A stretch of DNA of 64,000 bases, from contig NZ_CP087131.1 in the NCBI RefSeq assembly GCF_020911865.1, positions 2,418,001-2,482,000 on the forward strand, in the 5' to 3' direction. The position numbers and the translations under genes were made by a program. A model generated the notes under the pieces. It was not told the origin of the DNA. It did not search any database and saw only the letters and a program-made list of their open reading frames with translations. Numbering within the stretch: the first letter of the stretch is position 1; each line of letters starts with the position of its first letter. Positions 32,277 through 41,107 of this stretch are shown here, piece by piece. This DNA comes from Chryseobacterium sp. C-71 (GTDB lineage Bacteria > Bacteroidota > Bacteroidia > Flavobacteriales > Weeksellaceae).

Positions 32277-33842
32277 TTATTTTATATCTATTGTTATTAA
32301 ATCTTCAGGCAAAGTTACGTTAAATCCGAAATTAATCTTCTTAGTTTCATTAGGTTTTACATCAATATTCCAAATTAAAAACCCTGTTGATGCTTCATAA
32401 CTGGCTTTATCAGGATTTAAAGCTTCAATTTTAATCTTTTCATCGGTAGAAAGTGGAATCTGATCTTTCAACTCAAGATTCACTGCAATATTCTTATTAT
32501 TCTTAATTGTAATTTCATATTGATAAACTTCCTGTTTTACCTTATCTCCTAAGCTCTTATTTTCTTTTTTCACCAATTCTCTTTTTGTGAGGATGTTAGA
32601 ATCACTACCAAGGCTTATCAACATTTCACTTGAAAGTTGATTGGTATCGATACTCACCGAGCCTATCTGCGTATCTTCTACAATAATATCAGCACTTCCA
32701 GGAAGTAAATTATACTTCGAATAATCTTTAATATACGCTAAAAGGTAAGTCTTGTTTTCTAGTTTTGGAGTAGTAAAATACTTATAATTGGTTGTCACTT
32801 CAAATTCATCAACATCTTCTGTGACTTCTACATCAGACGGAATGACTGCACTTTTATCCAAACTAATCTCAGTTTTCATGGCTTTTTGAGTAACTCTTGA
32901 ACTTTTATCGGCAACCATCATCATTTGAACTGATGAATTACTTTTCTCGTAAGGGCTCCGGAAAGCTTGATTAGAAACATGCACATCTCTTTCAGTCCTC
33001 AGAAACCAACGGTCTAGCTCGTAAGGTTTTTCGTCAGCACTAAAACTTCCATTAACTAATTTAACAGGAAAATCTCTGAATTCTAATCCGGTATTCTGAC
33101 GAATTTTCGCTTTGTAAGAAATTTTTAAAGGAGACTGAATGCCATTTGACTTGATAATATAATGCGGTCTCCAGCTTGCATCATGCAAATACTGGCTGAC
33201 CTCAAAATTCACTTTTTGCTTCCTTTCACTCGATACGTGGAGTATTATAATATTTGCATTTCCCTGTGATCGGGAAGACATATTTCTTCTATTTTCCAAA
33301 AGTGAAACTTTATTTTGATAAGTACTGATTTTATAGTTAAGAACACCTTCTTCCTTGTAAAGTTCCTTCAACTGAGATTTGTTAAAATCAATCATTTTTA
33401 AAATCTCGGTAGAATTAGGATCGCCCAACGTCTGATTTTTCTGAATAATTCCAATGGAATTTCTCACTAAAGCAAGTTCCTGCTCAAAATTCTTATGTAC
33501 CTTTTTATAATAATCAATACTGTCTATAAGCTGATCGGTTTCAGAATTCTTCCCCAATTTATCTGCGTACAAATAACTATTATCATTATAAGATTCAACT
33601 CTTAAAACATTAATTTTTTTATCTGGCATAAATGCCGAAGTTTCTACACCTGAATTTCTACCAAATTCTTTTATAATAATGTAATTTTTTCCAGAGAGAA
33701 CATCTGCAGAAAATGTTTTTTTGATCATTCCGCCGCTAAAAAATATTTTTGCTTCCTTCGTTTTGGCGGTCACTACCACGAAATTTTCTTGTCCGAAACA
33801 GCTAAATGCAACCAATAGGAAAGCTAGTACATTGATTTTCAT
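32277..33842 (-). CDS. DUF4139 (mucoidy inhibitor MuiA-like) secreted protein
   Basis: The 521-residue product has a signal peptide (MKINVLAFLLVAFSCFGQ), an N-terminal DUF4140 domain (VVVTAKTKEAKIFFSGGMI), a coiled-coil middle (about residues 105-185) and a C-terminal DUF4139 domain (SYKAKIRQNTGLEFRDFPVKL, with the terminal beta strands KKINFGFNVTLPEDL). The combination matches the MuiA-like family of unknown function, which is widespread in Bacteroidetes. Nothing in the sequence shows enzymatic residues. It leads the rpiB operon. Confidence 0.9.
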   Translation of the reverse strand: MKINVLAFLLVAFSCFGQENFVVVTAKTKEAKIFFSGGMIKKTFSADVLSGKNYIIIKEFGRNSGVETSAFMPDKKINVLRVESYNDNSYLYADKLGKNSETDQLIDSIDYYKKVHKNFEQELALVRNSIGIIQKNQTLGDPNSTEILKMIDFNKSQLKELYKEEGVLNYKISTYQNKVSLLENRRNMSSRSQGNANIIILHVSSERKQKVNFEVSQYLHDASWRPHYIIKSNGIQSPLKISYKAKIRQNTGLEFRDFPVKLVNGSFSADEKPYELDRWFLRTERDVHVSNQAFRSPYEKSNSSVQMMMVADKSSRVTQKAMKTEISLDKSAVIPSDVEVTEDVDEFEVTTNYKYFTTPKLENKTYLLAYIKDYSKYNLLPGSADIIVEDTQIGSVSIDTNQLSSEMLISLGSDSNILTKRELVKKENKSLGDKVKQEVYQYEITIKNNKNIAVNLELKDQIPLSTDEKIKIEALNPDKASYEASTGFLIWNIDVKPNETKKINFGFNVTLPEDLITIDIK

Positions 33843-33876
33843 TATATTCTACAGTTTATCAAACAAAAATAGCCTT

Positions 33877-34109
33877 TTATTCACAAAATGTGATTTACTC
33901 ACTCATAAAATGTGAAAAGCAATGTGAATAACTGTGGAAAACTTTTCTGAACTAAATATTTCCTAATCAAAATAAAACATTACTGAAAGTTGCCTCCAAA
34001 AATAATGATCATAACTTCAAAAAACTTTCCTGTCAGAAATCTGGTATTTCTCCATACTGAAGAAACTAATATTTAACATTGTTCAAAAGTTACTAATATT
34101 TGTGAGTAA
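33877..34109. other. DnaA-box cluster, candidate oriC
   Basis: Two exact TTATNCACA boxes lie 46 bases apart in opposite orientation: TTATTCACA at 33877-33885 and TGTGAATAA at 33923-33931. One-mismatch boxes follow at 33934-33942 (TGTGGAAAA) and 34101-34109 (TGTGAGTAA). They sit in a 500-base-plus, very AT-rich gap between the DUF4139 gene and pgk, 4.5-6.7 kb from two parS sites. This fits a replication origin but GC skew across the genome would be needed to show it. Confidence 0.45.
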
Positions 34110-34348
34110 GTCTTAAATTTATCAGATGCTCAATGATTTACATTGTTAATTAAATATGAATTGAATTCAGACTGTATGTTATGAAGTTTTAACATAAAAG
34201 TTATCCCCGAAACTCACAACACTCAACAACAACTATCATTCTTTTTTTTATCTATAAAGAAATTAATGTTGATTGGTGAGTGATGGGTTTGTGGGAAGTT
34301 TTTTGAAAACTTTTGTCTTTTTGAATCTTTTGCAAAAGTTTAAAATCT
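34110..34348. other. AT-rich intergenic DNA upstream of pgk
   Basis: The remainder of the gap contains weak DnaA-like motifs (TTATCCCCG at 34201, TGTGGGAAG near 34290) and no credible gene. It may include an unwinding region if the DnaA cluster is an origin. Confidence 0.4.
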
Positions 34349-34356
34349 TACATTTG
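34349..34356 (+). promoter_or_regulatory. Promoter -7 box of pgk
   Basis: TACATTTG is a perfect TAnnTTTG box. A TTTG lies 16 bases upstream. The predicted leader to the ATG at 34462 would be about 100 bases. Confidence 0.5.
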
Positions 34357-34461
34357 TGAAACAAAAATTAGAAAATATCTGTGAATCGAAATGAATTGAG
34401 AAGAGACAAGAACCAATTCATCAAAACGATTTCAAAAAAAATAAAAATATTAAATCAGCAT

Positions 34462-35652
34462 ATGAAAACAATCAGTGATTTCAATTTTAAAGATAAAAAA
34501 GCTTTAGTACGAGTTGACTTTAATGTACCTCAGGACGACCAGCTGAGAGTTACAGATAACACAAGAATTTCAGCAGTGAAACCAACCGTTGAAAAAATTC
34601 TTAATGACGGAGGTTCTGTAATTTTAATGACACACCTAGGTAGACCAAAGGGTGAAGTTAAAGATGAGTTTTCATTGAAGCATATTGTAGAAGAAGTCTC
34701 TAATGTTCTTGGTCATCAGATTAAATTTGTAGAAGAATCGATAGGTGAGAAGGCTGAGCAAGCTGCTGCAGAACTTAAAGCTGGCGAGATTTTATTATTG
34801 GAGAATCTACGTTTTCATAATGAAGAAGAAAAAGGCGATGAGGCTTTTGCTGAAAAGCTTTCGAAATTAGGAGATGCTTATGTGAATGATGCATTCGGTA
34901 CAGCTCATAGAGCACATGCTTCTACTGCTGTAATTGCCAATTATTTTAATTCAACTAAATTTTTCGGTTTATTGATGGCTAATGAGTTAAAAGCGATTGA
35001 TAAAGTTTTAAAAAGCGGTGAAAAACCTGTTACAGCGATATTAGGAGGATCAAAAGTTTCAACTAAAATTACCATTATAGAAAATATTTTACCTGCGGTT
35101 GATAATTTAATCATCGGTGGAGGGATGGCTTTTACTTTCATTAAAGCTCTTGGAGGTAAAATAGGAAATTCATTGGTTGAAGAAGATAAATTGCCTTTAG
35201 CATTAGAAATTTTGGGTAAAGCAAAAGAACATAATGTGAAAGTTTATCTTCCTTCCGATACTATTATTGCTGAAAGTTTCAGTAATGATGCAGATAGAAA
35301 AGAGGCAGATATTTATGAAATTCCAGAGGGTTGGATGGGAATGGATGCCGGGCCAAAGTCTCGTGAGCAGTTCAATGATGTTTTACTAAACTCAAGAACA
35401 ATTCTTTGGAACGGACCAATCGGTGTGTTCGAAATGTCAAATTTCTCTGCCGGTACGGTTGCCTTAGGTGAAAGTATTGCTGAAGCTACAAAATTGGGAG
35501 CTTTCTCTTTAGTAGGTGGTGGCGACAGTGTAGCGTTTGTTAAGCAATTCGGTTACGCTGAAAAAGTAAGTTATGTTTCTACCGGAGGAGGGGCGATGTT
35601 GGAAAGTTTAGAAGGTTTGGAACTTCCGGGTATTGCTGCGATTAATAAATAA
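34462..35652 (+). CDS. pgk: Phosphoglycerate kinase
   Basis: The 396-residue product is phosphoglycerate kinase, the ATP-generating step of glycolysis. The N-terminal substrate site is RVDFNVPQ, with THLGRPKG and [11 protein letters not shown], and the C-terminal nucleotide loop is [13 protein letters not shown] with [11 protein letters not shown]. The ATG at 34462 gives the standard N-terminus ([19 protein letters not shown]). A longer frame from 34381 adds 27 lysine-rich residues and lacks family support. Terminated by the hairpin at 35668-35705. Confidence 0.98.
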   Translation: MKTISDFNFKDKKALVRVDFNVPQDDQLRVTDNTRISAVKPTVEKILNDGGSVILMTHLGRPKGEVKDEFSLKHIVEEVSNVLGHQIKFVEESIGEKAEQAAAELKAGEILLLENLRFHNEEEKGDEAFAEKLSKLGDAYVNDAFGTAHRAHASTAVIANYFNSTKFFGLLMANELKAIDKVLKSGEKPVTAILGGSKVSTKITIIENILPAVDNLIIGGGMAFTFIKALGGKIGNSLVEEDKLPLALEILGKAKEHNVKVYLPSDTIIAESFSNDADRKEADIYEIPEGWMGMDAGPKSREQFNDVLLNSRTILWNGPIGVFEMSNFSAGTVALGESIAEATKLGAFSLVGGGDSVAFVKQFGYAEKVSYVSTGGGAMLESLEGLELPGIAAINK

Positions 35653-35667
35653 AAAATTAAGTATAAT

Positions 35668-35705
35668 ATTAATGGGACTCCAAATAGAGTCCCGTTAATG
35701 TTTTA
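35668..35705. terminator. Terminator between pgk and beta-helix gene
   Basis: Arms ATTAATGGGACTC and GAGTCCCGTTAAT (one G-T pair) with a six-base loop and T-rich flank lie between convergent genes and overlap the last codons of the minus-strand gene. Confidence 0.8.
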
Positions 35706-37454
35706 ATATTCTACTACTAAAAATACTTTTACGCCTAAAGTTTGGCTCCAACTTCCTATACTTTCTACTTCAATATGAATTTGATCATTATTTGCTACAA
35801 AATAACCTCGATTATCAATAAGTTCCAATTTATTATAGGTATTTAATACTCCTGATGCTATTTCAATAGATTTATCTGTATTATATACCCTAACATTATA
35901 GGTCAAGCCTCCATAACCTCCTTGCCAAGCTTTATCAAAAATAATTTTGATAGTATGGATTGGGACATTTGGAATGTTGAAAGATACAAGTTCTTTATAA
36001 CCAAGTGTATTAGGTCCTAGATCTGCATATACTCTATCCTGCACAATACCAATTACTTCGCTGCCATTATTTCTGTGCCCTTTGCTTATAATTTTCTTGC
36101 TGATTTTATAAGAATCATCGTTTAAAAAGAAAGTATCTCTTCCGAAAGGTCTGTAGTATGAGTTAAGCCCGCAATTTTCGAAAATATAAATTGGATATCC
36201 TCCTGTATTAACAACTTCATTGCAAAATCCATTATTGATTAAGTCCAAATCTGGGCATGAATTGATAAATTTAATTTTTGCTGGATTTAAGTAAGCATCA
36301 GCGTTTCTTACATGATGTTTAAATCTAAAGTTTTGATAATTACCACAATTATCAAAAATAAAACTACCTTTTGATTTAATATCAATGGCATAATTTGAAG
36401 GATTGGTTCCAAAACCTCCTAGACCACAATTATCAAATTTTGCTGAAAAGTCTACATCATCATTATCAATTTTAATAAGTTTTGTGTTACCTCTAATTTC
36501 AAATCTTACCCCGTACATTTGTAAGTTTGGGTTGTTTGTATGACCGAATTTATTTGGATCAGCACTACTGTTGACCTTAAAAATTACATTATCAGTAGAT
36601 TCATTACCTATAATTGAGCCTTGAAAATATGATATTGCCATCCCTGCATAGAAATCAAATACTATTCCTGATACACTTTCAATTTCAGTTGAGTAAAATC
36701 TCCAATTTACTGCTTGTGGATTATTTAATTTAAAAAGAATCGAATCTTGATCTGTGGCTAATATTTTACAATTTCTAAAGGTTATCTCTGACATCATTGT
36801 ATCTCCTGATACATCAAGAATTGTTTTAAATCTTTCAAAAGAACAATCTGAAAATATTAATGATTGAGCTGTTCCACTTAAATTTACTTTCGCATTCATA
36901 AATTTACCTTTATGATCTGAAATGAATCCTATATTACTAAATGTAGTAAATCCAATTATATCTTCATTGTCAAATAAAAATTTATCTGAATCAGGTTCAA
37001 AAAGGATAACAGTATTTTGAAATCCCTCTCCTTCAAATATAAATTTCCCATTAAATACACCAGAATTTAAATCAAGAATTGTATCTGTTATTTTAAATCT
37101 TCCTGAGGGAATTTTTATTTTTAAAGGTTCTCTAAATCCTTCATTAGTAGATGATGCTTTGTATGCTATTTTTATAACAAACTTTAGTAATTCTGTAATG
37201 TTAGGTATTCCATTATTGGCGCTGCGGTCAATAAAGTTGTTTAAATTAATTACGTTATCATGAAATACAGCTCTATAGTACTTATTACTCGTAGGATCTT
37301 GTGTATAAATTTTTCCAATCCCATTGAAAGTTGAAGAAATTGGACTTCCATCATAATTTTCGGTTACTTCTACATAATTTAAAATTTCTTTTGATAATGA
37401 GTTGTGAGTTACCAAAACTTTTGGTGTCGTTGTCGTTGTGTAAATTGTTTCCAT
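35703..37454 (-). CDS. Right-handed beta-helix protein, tail-spike-like
   Basis: The 583-residue product has a beta-helix pattern through about residues 110-430: short strands repeat around ITDTILDLNSGVF, FIFEGEGFQNTVILF, FSNIGFI, LIFSDCSFERFKTILDV, ITFRNCKIL, YGVRFEI and AKFDNCGLGG, as in pectate-lyase and phage tail-spike folds. A separate C-terminal domain (residues about 490-583, WQGGYGGLTYNVRVYNTD) resembles a sugar-binding or trimerising end. No signal peptide, lipobox or type IX C-terminal domain is visible. No phage genes are adjacent. It looks more AT-rich than its neighbours, so horizontal origin is likely. Function is unknown. Confidence 0.75.
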   Translation of the reverse strand: METIYTTTTTPKVLVTHNSLSKEILNYVEVTENYDGSPISSTFNGIGKIYTQDPTSNKYYRAVFHDNVINLNNFIDRSANNGIPNITELLKFVIKIAYKASSTNEGFREPLKIKIPSGRFKITDTILDLNSGVFNGKFIFEGEGFQNTVILFEPDSDKFLFDNEDIIGFTTFSNIGFISDHKGKFMNAKVNLSGTAQSLIFSDCSFERFKTILDVSGDTMMSEITFRNCKILATDQDSILFKLNNPQAVNWRFYSTEIESVSGIVFDFYAGMAISYFQGSIIGNESTDNVIFKVNSSADPNKFGHTNNPNLQMYGVRFEIRGNTKLIKIDNDDVDFSAKFDNCGLGGFGTNPSNYAIDIKSKGSFIFDNCGNYQNFRFKHHVRNADAYLNPAKIKFINSCPDLDLINNGFCNEVVNTGGYPIYIFENCGLNSYYRPFGRDTFFLNDDSYKISKKIISKGHRNNGSEVIGIVQDRVYADLGPNTLGYKELVSFNIPNVPIHTIKIIFDKAWQGGYGGLTYNVRVYNTDKSIEIASGVLNTYNKLELIDNRGYFVANNDQIHIEVESIGSWSQTLGVKVFLVVEY

Positions 37455-37637
37455 AAAAATTGTTTATTTTATTTGAAACAAAAATAATTGGTCTCAGCGT
37501 CAAAACATGACGTATTAAAATTATTTGAAAATATTAATTCGTTATTGATGATATCAATTAGTAATAGAGTAATGATGAAAATAAGAAGAATCTTATTTTA
37601 AATATTTATAAGTTCTAAACTCTATAAAATTTTAATT

Positions 37638-37667
37638 AAAAAACTCAGGATAATTTCCTGAGTTTTT
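37638..37667 (-). terminator. Terminator downstream of the methyltransferase gene
   Basis: Arms AAACTCAGGA and TCCTGAGTTT enclose a five-base loop, with A- and T-runs on the two sides, in the gap between the methyltransferase and the beta-helix gene. Confidence 0.75.
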
Positions 37668-37726
37668 TGTTTTTTATGTGAATATGGAGAAAATTGGCTT
37701 TCAGAAATGGCTTAAAAATCGATTTT

Positions 37727-38548
37727 CTACTTTTTTTCGATAATGTATATCAAACTTGAAAATTCGTTAGAAAATAATGCTTTTACGTTAGAAATCGTTC
37801 CGTGCACGACTGCTTTTAGCCAAAATAGGGGTGATTTTTTGTATTTTTCGCTCAACATCGAGATGTAGTAGGAATCTAAAACCAAAGGTTTAATTTTTCT
37901 CATTTTCCAATTTTGATTTTTTGAAATGAGATTTTCCATTCCATTTTTAGAGAAATGGTAGATATGTCTTGGTACGTCATAAGCTGCCCAAAATTCTTTA
38001 TAGTGTTTTGCATCGTAAGAAGTAGGGTTGGGAACTGCAATAATCAATAAACCTTTTTCTTTTAATTTTGAATGAAAGATTGAAAGCATTTCACTTTGGT
38101 TTTCGATGTGTTCAAAAACATGCCATAGCGTAATTGCATCTAAGCTTTCATTTTCAATTAAATTAATATTTGCTATTATTTTTGCTTTTGAGACCTTATT
38201 TGTTGCTGCATTTTTAGCATCAGGATCTGGCTCAAATCCATAAGTTTCAAAATCATTTTCAATAAATTTTACAAATTCTCCTGCACCGCAACCATAATCT
38301 AATACCTTAGAATTCTTTTTTATTCTATCAATCAGAATAGTTTTCTTGTATTGAAGATTGAAAGATTGCAGAAATTTATACAGTTTTTCTTTTAAACTTC
38401 CTGAGTCCTGGTGATGAGAAATGTAATCTTCACTTTCATAGTATTTAGAAATGTTGGATGGAATAGGGGAGGTTTTAAAAACTCCTTTGGTTTCCGTTTC
38501 TTGTATTTCAAATATTTCCTGAGAAAGAAAATGATCTTTTATTTTCAT
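37727..38548 (-). CDS. Class I SAM-dependent methyltransferase
   Basis: The 273-residue product contains a class I methyltransferase core. Motif I is VLDYGCGAGEFV near residue 84, the acidic end of strand 2 is in GFEPDP, and ITLWHVFEHIEN marks motif IV. An N-terminal extension precedes the core and a C-terminal membrane-proximal segment ends VHGTISNVKALF. Proteins of this kind modify small metabolites, lipids or quinone-like substrates. The target is unknown. It sits between the mnmG-proximal parS site and the beta-helix gene. Confidence 0.88.
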   Translation of the reverse strand: MKIKDHFLSQEIFEIQETETKGVFKTSPIPSNISKYYESEDYISHHQDSGSLKEKLYKFLQSFNLQYKKTILIDRIKKNSKVLDYGCGAGEFVKFIENDFETYGFEPDPDAKNAATNKVSKAKIIANINLIENESLDAITLWHVFEHIENQSEMLSIFHSKLKEKGLLIIAVPNPTSYDAKHYKEFWAAYDVPRHIYHFSKNGMENLISKNQNWKMRKIKPLVLDSYYISMLSEKYKKSPLFWLKAVVHGTISNVKALFSNEFSSLIYIIEKK

Positions 38549-38623
38549 TTTGATTATTGTATTTTAAAAATAAAGGTATTCAGAAAAGTTTTTAAGCCTC
38601 TAAATACCTTAGTTTATTATAAA

Positions 38624-38639
38624 TGTTTCACGTGAAACA
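38624..38639. other. parS site 1 (ParB-binding palindrome)
   Basis: TGTTTCACGTGAAACA is a perfect 16-bp match to the widely conserved parS consensus. It lies in the short gap between the methyltransferase and mnmG genes. parS sites usually cluster near the chromosomal origin. Confidence 0.9.
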
Positions 38640-38647
38640 TAATTGAT

Positions 38648-40510
38648 TTATCGTCCTAAATAGACCATTAAAACGTTAATATCGGCCGGAGAAACACCAC
38701 TTATTCTTCCTGCTTGAGCCAAAGTTTTAGGTCTTACTTTATTCATTTTTTGCTTTGCTTCCGAAGAAAGACTTGTGATTTTAATGTAATCAAAATCCTC
38801 AGGAATTTTTACATTTTCAAGTCTGTTCAGCTTAGCAACATTCTCTTTTTCCTTTTCGATATAGCCTTTATATTTGATATTAACTTCAGCTTGTTCTCTT
38901 ACTTCATCGCTAAATTGAGATGTAAACTCTTTGATAGTGTCAATCAAATCAAGTTTATCTAAGGTAATATTAGGTCGCGTAAGAAATTGAGAAGCTCTGT
39001 AAGCCTGATCTACAGGATTACTTTCTATACTTTCTAAAATAGGATTGATAATTCCCGGCTTTAAAGAAGTTTCTCTAAGATAAGCTTCAAGTTCCTGACT
39101 TTTAATAATTTTCTCTTCAACCTTTTTTACTCTTTCCTCTTTTGCTAAACCTAAATTATATGCTTTTTCAGTCAATCTAATGTCTGCATTATCTTGTCTT
39201 AAAAGCAATCTGTATTCAGCTCTTGAAGTAAACATTCTGTAGGGTTCTTCAGTACCTTTGGTAATCAAATCATCGATTAAAACGCCGATATAAGCCTCAT
39301 CTCTGTTAAGAATGAAGTCATCCTTTTCATGAACCTTATTGTGAGCATTAATACCTGCCATTAAGCCTTGTCCGGCAGCTTCTTCATAACCTGTAGTTCC
39401 GTTAATTTGGCCGGCAAAATATAAGTTATCAACCAGTTTAGTTTCTAAAGTATGCTTTAACTGGGTAGGAGGGAAGTAGTCATATTCAATAGCATAGCCT
39501 GGTCTGAATACTTTTACGTTTTCAAACCCTGGGATATGTTTCATTGCTTTGATCTGAACATCTTCAGGTAGAGAAGAACTGAATCCGTTTACATAGATTT
39601 CCACAGTTCTCCAACCTTCCGGTTCTACGAAAAGCTGGTGTCTTGTGCGCTCTGCGAAACGGTTGATTTTATCTTCAATACTTGGACAATATCTTGGCCC
39701 TAAACTTTGAATTGTACCATTGAACATTGGACTTCTGTCAAAACCTTCACGTAAAATATCGTGTACAGCTTCGTTGGTATAAACAATATGACAGCTTAAT
39801 TGTTTAGTTAATTTTGGAGTATCTAAATAGCTGAATTTTTGAGGATTTTCATCTCCTTTTTGTTCTTCCATTTTAGAATAATCGAGGCTTCTTCCGTCTA
39901 CTCTTGGTGGAGTACCGGTCTTCATTCTCCCAGCTTCAAAACCTAACGAAACCAATTGTTCGGTAATTCCGAAAGCTCTTGGTTCGCCCATTCTTCCACC
40001 GCCTAATTGTTTATCACCAACGTGGATTAAACCATTCAGGAAAGTACCGTTGGTAAGAACTACTGAACTTGATCTGATCTCAATTCCTAGAGAAGTTACA
40101 ACACCTACTGCTTTATTATTTTCTATAATTAAGCTCTTTACCATATCCTGAAAGAAATCAAGATTGGGAGTGTTTTCTAATGCATAACGCCACTCTTCTG
40201 CGAAAAGCATTCTGTCGTTCTGCGTTCTGGGAGACCACATGGCAGGACCTTTTGAAAGGTTCAGCATTTTAAACTGTATCGCAGATTTATCAGCAATAAT
40301 TCCGGAGTAACCTCCCATTGCATCTATTTCTCTTACGATTTGTCCTTTGGCAATTCCACCCATTGCCGGGTTGCAGCTCATCTGTCCGATAGTCTGCATA
40401 TTCATGGTAACCAATAAAGTTTTTGAACCTAAATTGGCAGCAGCGGCAGCAGCTTCACAACCAGCGTGACCTGCACCTACTACAATTACATCATATATTT
40501 CTGAAATCAT
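38648..40510 (-). CDS. mnmG: tRNA uridine-5-carboxymethylaminomethyl modification enzyme MnmG (GidA)
   Basis: The 620-residue product is MnmG, the FAD-dependent partner of MnmE that modifies U34 of certain tRNAs. The FAD motif VGAGHAGCEAAAAAANLG lies at residues 11-28, the first signature is GTPPRVDGRSLDYSKMEEQ, and the second is YEEAAGQGLMAGINAH. C-terminal MnmE-binding helices are present. The gene is flanked by two parS sites; mnmG/gidA is a classic origin-proximal gene in many bacteria, though linkage varies. Confidence 0.98.
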   Translation of the reverse strand: MISEIYDVIVVGAGHAGCEAAAAAANLGSKTLLVTMNMQTIGQMSCNPAMGGIAKGQIVREIDAMGGYSGIIADKSAIQFKMLNLSKGPAMWSPRTQNDRMLFAEEWRYALENTPNLDFFQDMVKSLIIENNKAVGVVTSLGIEIRSSSVVLTNGTFLNGLIHVGDKQLGGGRMGEPRAFGITEQLVSLGFEAGRMKTGTPPRVDGRSLDYSKMEEQKGDENPQKFSYLDTPKLTKQLSCHIVYTNEAVHDILREGFDRSPMFNGTIQSLGPRYCPSIEDKINRFAERTRHQLFVEPEGWRTVEIYVNGFSSSLPEDVQIKAMKHIPGFENVKVFRPGYAIEYDYFPPTQLKHTLETKLVDNLYFAGQINGTTGYEEAAGQGLMAGINAHNKVHEKDDFILNRDEAYIGVLIDDLITKGTEEPYRMFTSRAEYRLLLRQDNADIRLTEKAYNLGLAKEERVKKVEEKIIKSQELEAYLRETSLKPGIINPILESIESNPVDQAYRASQFLTRPNITLDKLDLIDTIKEFTSQFSDEVREQAEVNIKYKGYIEKEKENVAKLNRLENVKIPEDFDYIKITSLSSEAKQKMNKVRPKTLAQAGRISGVSPADINVLMVYLGR

Positions 40511-40554
40511 TTTAATTGCTTATTTAAGCCTTAAATTTTTAAATCCTGTATAAA

Positions 40555-40570
40555 TGTTTCACGTGAAACA
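40555..40570. other. parS site 2 (ParB-binding palindrome)
   Basis: A second perfect TGTTTCACGTGAAACA lies 45 bases upstream of the mnmG ATG, 1.9 kb from site 1. Two perfect copies in so short a distance cannot be chance. Confidence 0.9.
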
Positions 40571-40613
40571 TTGTATCGAAATAAGGCTTAAAAGTGCCTG
40601 TATTCCGTGGTTT

Positions 40614-40697
40614 CTAGCCCCGATGGTAGCATTTGTTTGAGCTCTTTTTTCTTTGAAAAAGAAAAAAAGCGAGTGCGGACAGCGGGAATTAGCTCCT
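40614..40697. repeat. Intergenic element with conserved ends, copy B; probable ybeY terminator
   Basis: It runs from CTAGCCCCGATGG to GGACAGCGGGAATTAGCTCCT, the same ends as copy A (10617-10713). Its middle folds through CTTTTTTTC and GAAAAAAAG tracts and could terminate ybeY on the minus strand. The element reaches the ybeY stop codon. Confidence 0.6.
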
Positions 40698-41103
40698 AAT
40701 TATATTTTGCAATATAAAAGTCTTCTTTACTTCGCATTTCATGTTCTTCTTCTTCTGATTTATCTTTATAACCGCACAAATGCAAAATACCGTGAGCCAA
40801 GACTCTTCTTAATTCTTCTTCGTAGTTTTTGGATAGGGTAGAAGCGTTGTCTGAAATGCGCTGCAAAGATACGAAAATCTCTCCGCTTATTGTTTTGCCT
40901 TTCACAGAATCGAAAGTGATGATGTCGGTGTAATAATCATGCTGTAAATAATCCTGATTTATTTTGAGTAAATACTCATCGTCGCAGAATACGTAATTAA
41001 TATCACCTAGTTTTTTTTCTTCTGAAAGAATGATTTCTTCCAGCCATTTTGTATAATCTGTATTGACAGATTCTGGTAAGTTTTCGTAAAAGAATTGTAT
41101 CAT
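40696..41103 (-). CDS. ybeY: Endoribonuclease YbeY, rRNA maturation
   Basis: The 135-residue product is YbeY, a zinc-dependent endoribonuclease for 16S rRNA 3' maturation and ribosome quality control. The metal motif reads HGILHLCGYKDKSEEEEHEM, so the two His of HGxLH are normal while the third histidine is spaced further (usual form HxxxHxxxxxH). The earlier block YYTDIITFDSVKGKTISGEI is typical. It starts four bases after the patatin gene and likely shares its transcript. Confidence 0.95.
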   Translation of the reverse strand: MIQFFYENLPESVNTDYTKWLEEIILSEEKKLGDINYVFCDDEYLLKINQDYLQHDYYTDIITFDSVKGKTISGEIFVSLQRISDNASTLSKNYEEELRRVLAHGILHLCGYKDKSEEEEHEMRSKEDFYIAKYN

Positions 41104-41107
41104 TGTT

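Noticed and set aside
34381..34461. Longer N-terminus for pgk
   Set aside because: The extra residues are lysine-rich without family match, and the ATG at 34462 gives the standard phosphoglycerate kinase start.
35703..37454. Beta-helix gene as part of a prophage
   Set aside because: No capsid, tail, integrase or lysis genes flank it on either side; pgk and a methyltransferase do.
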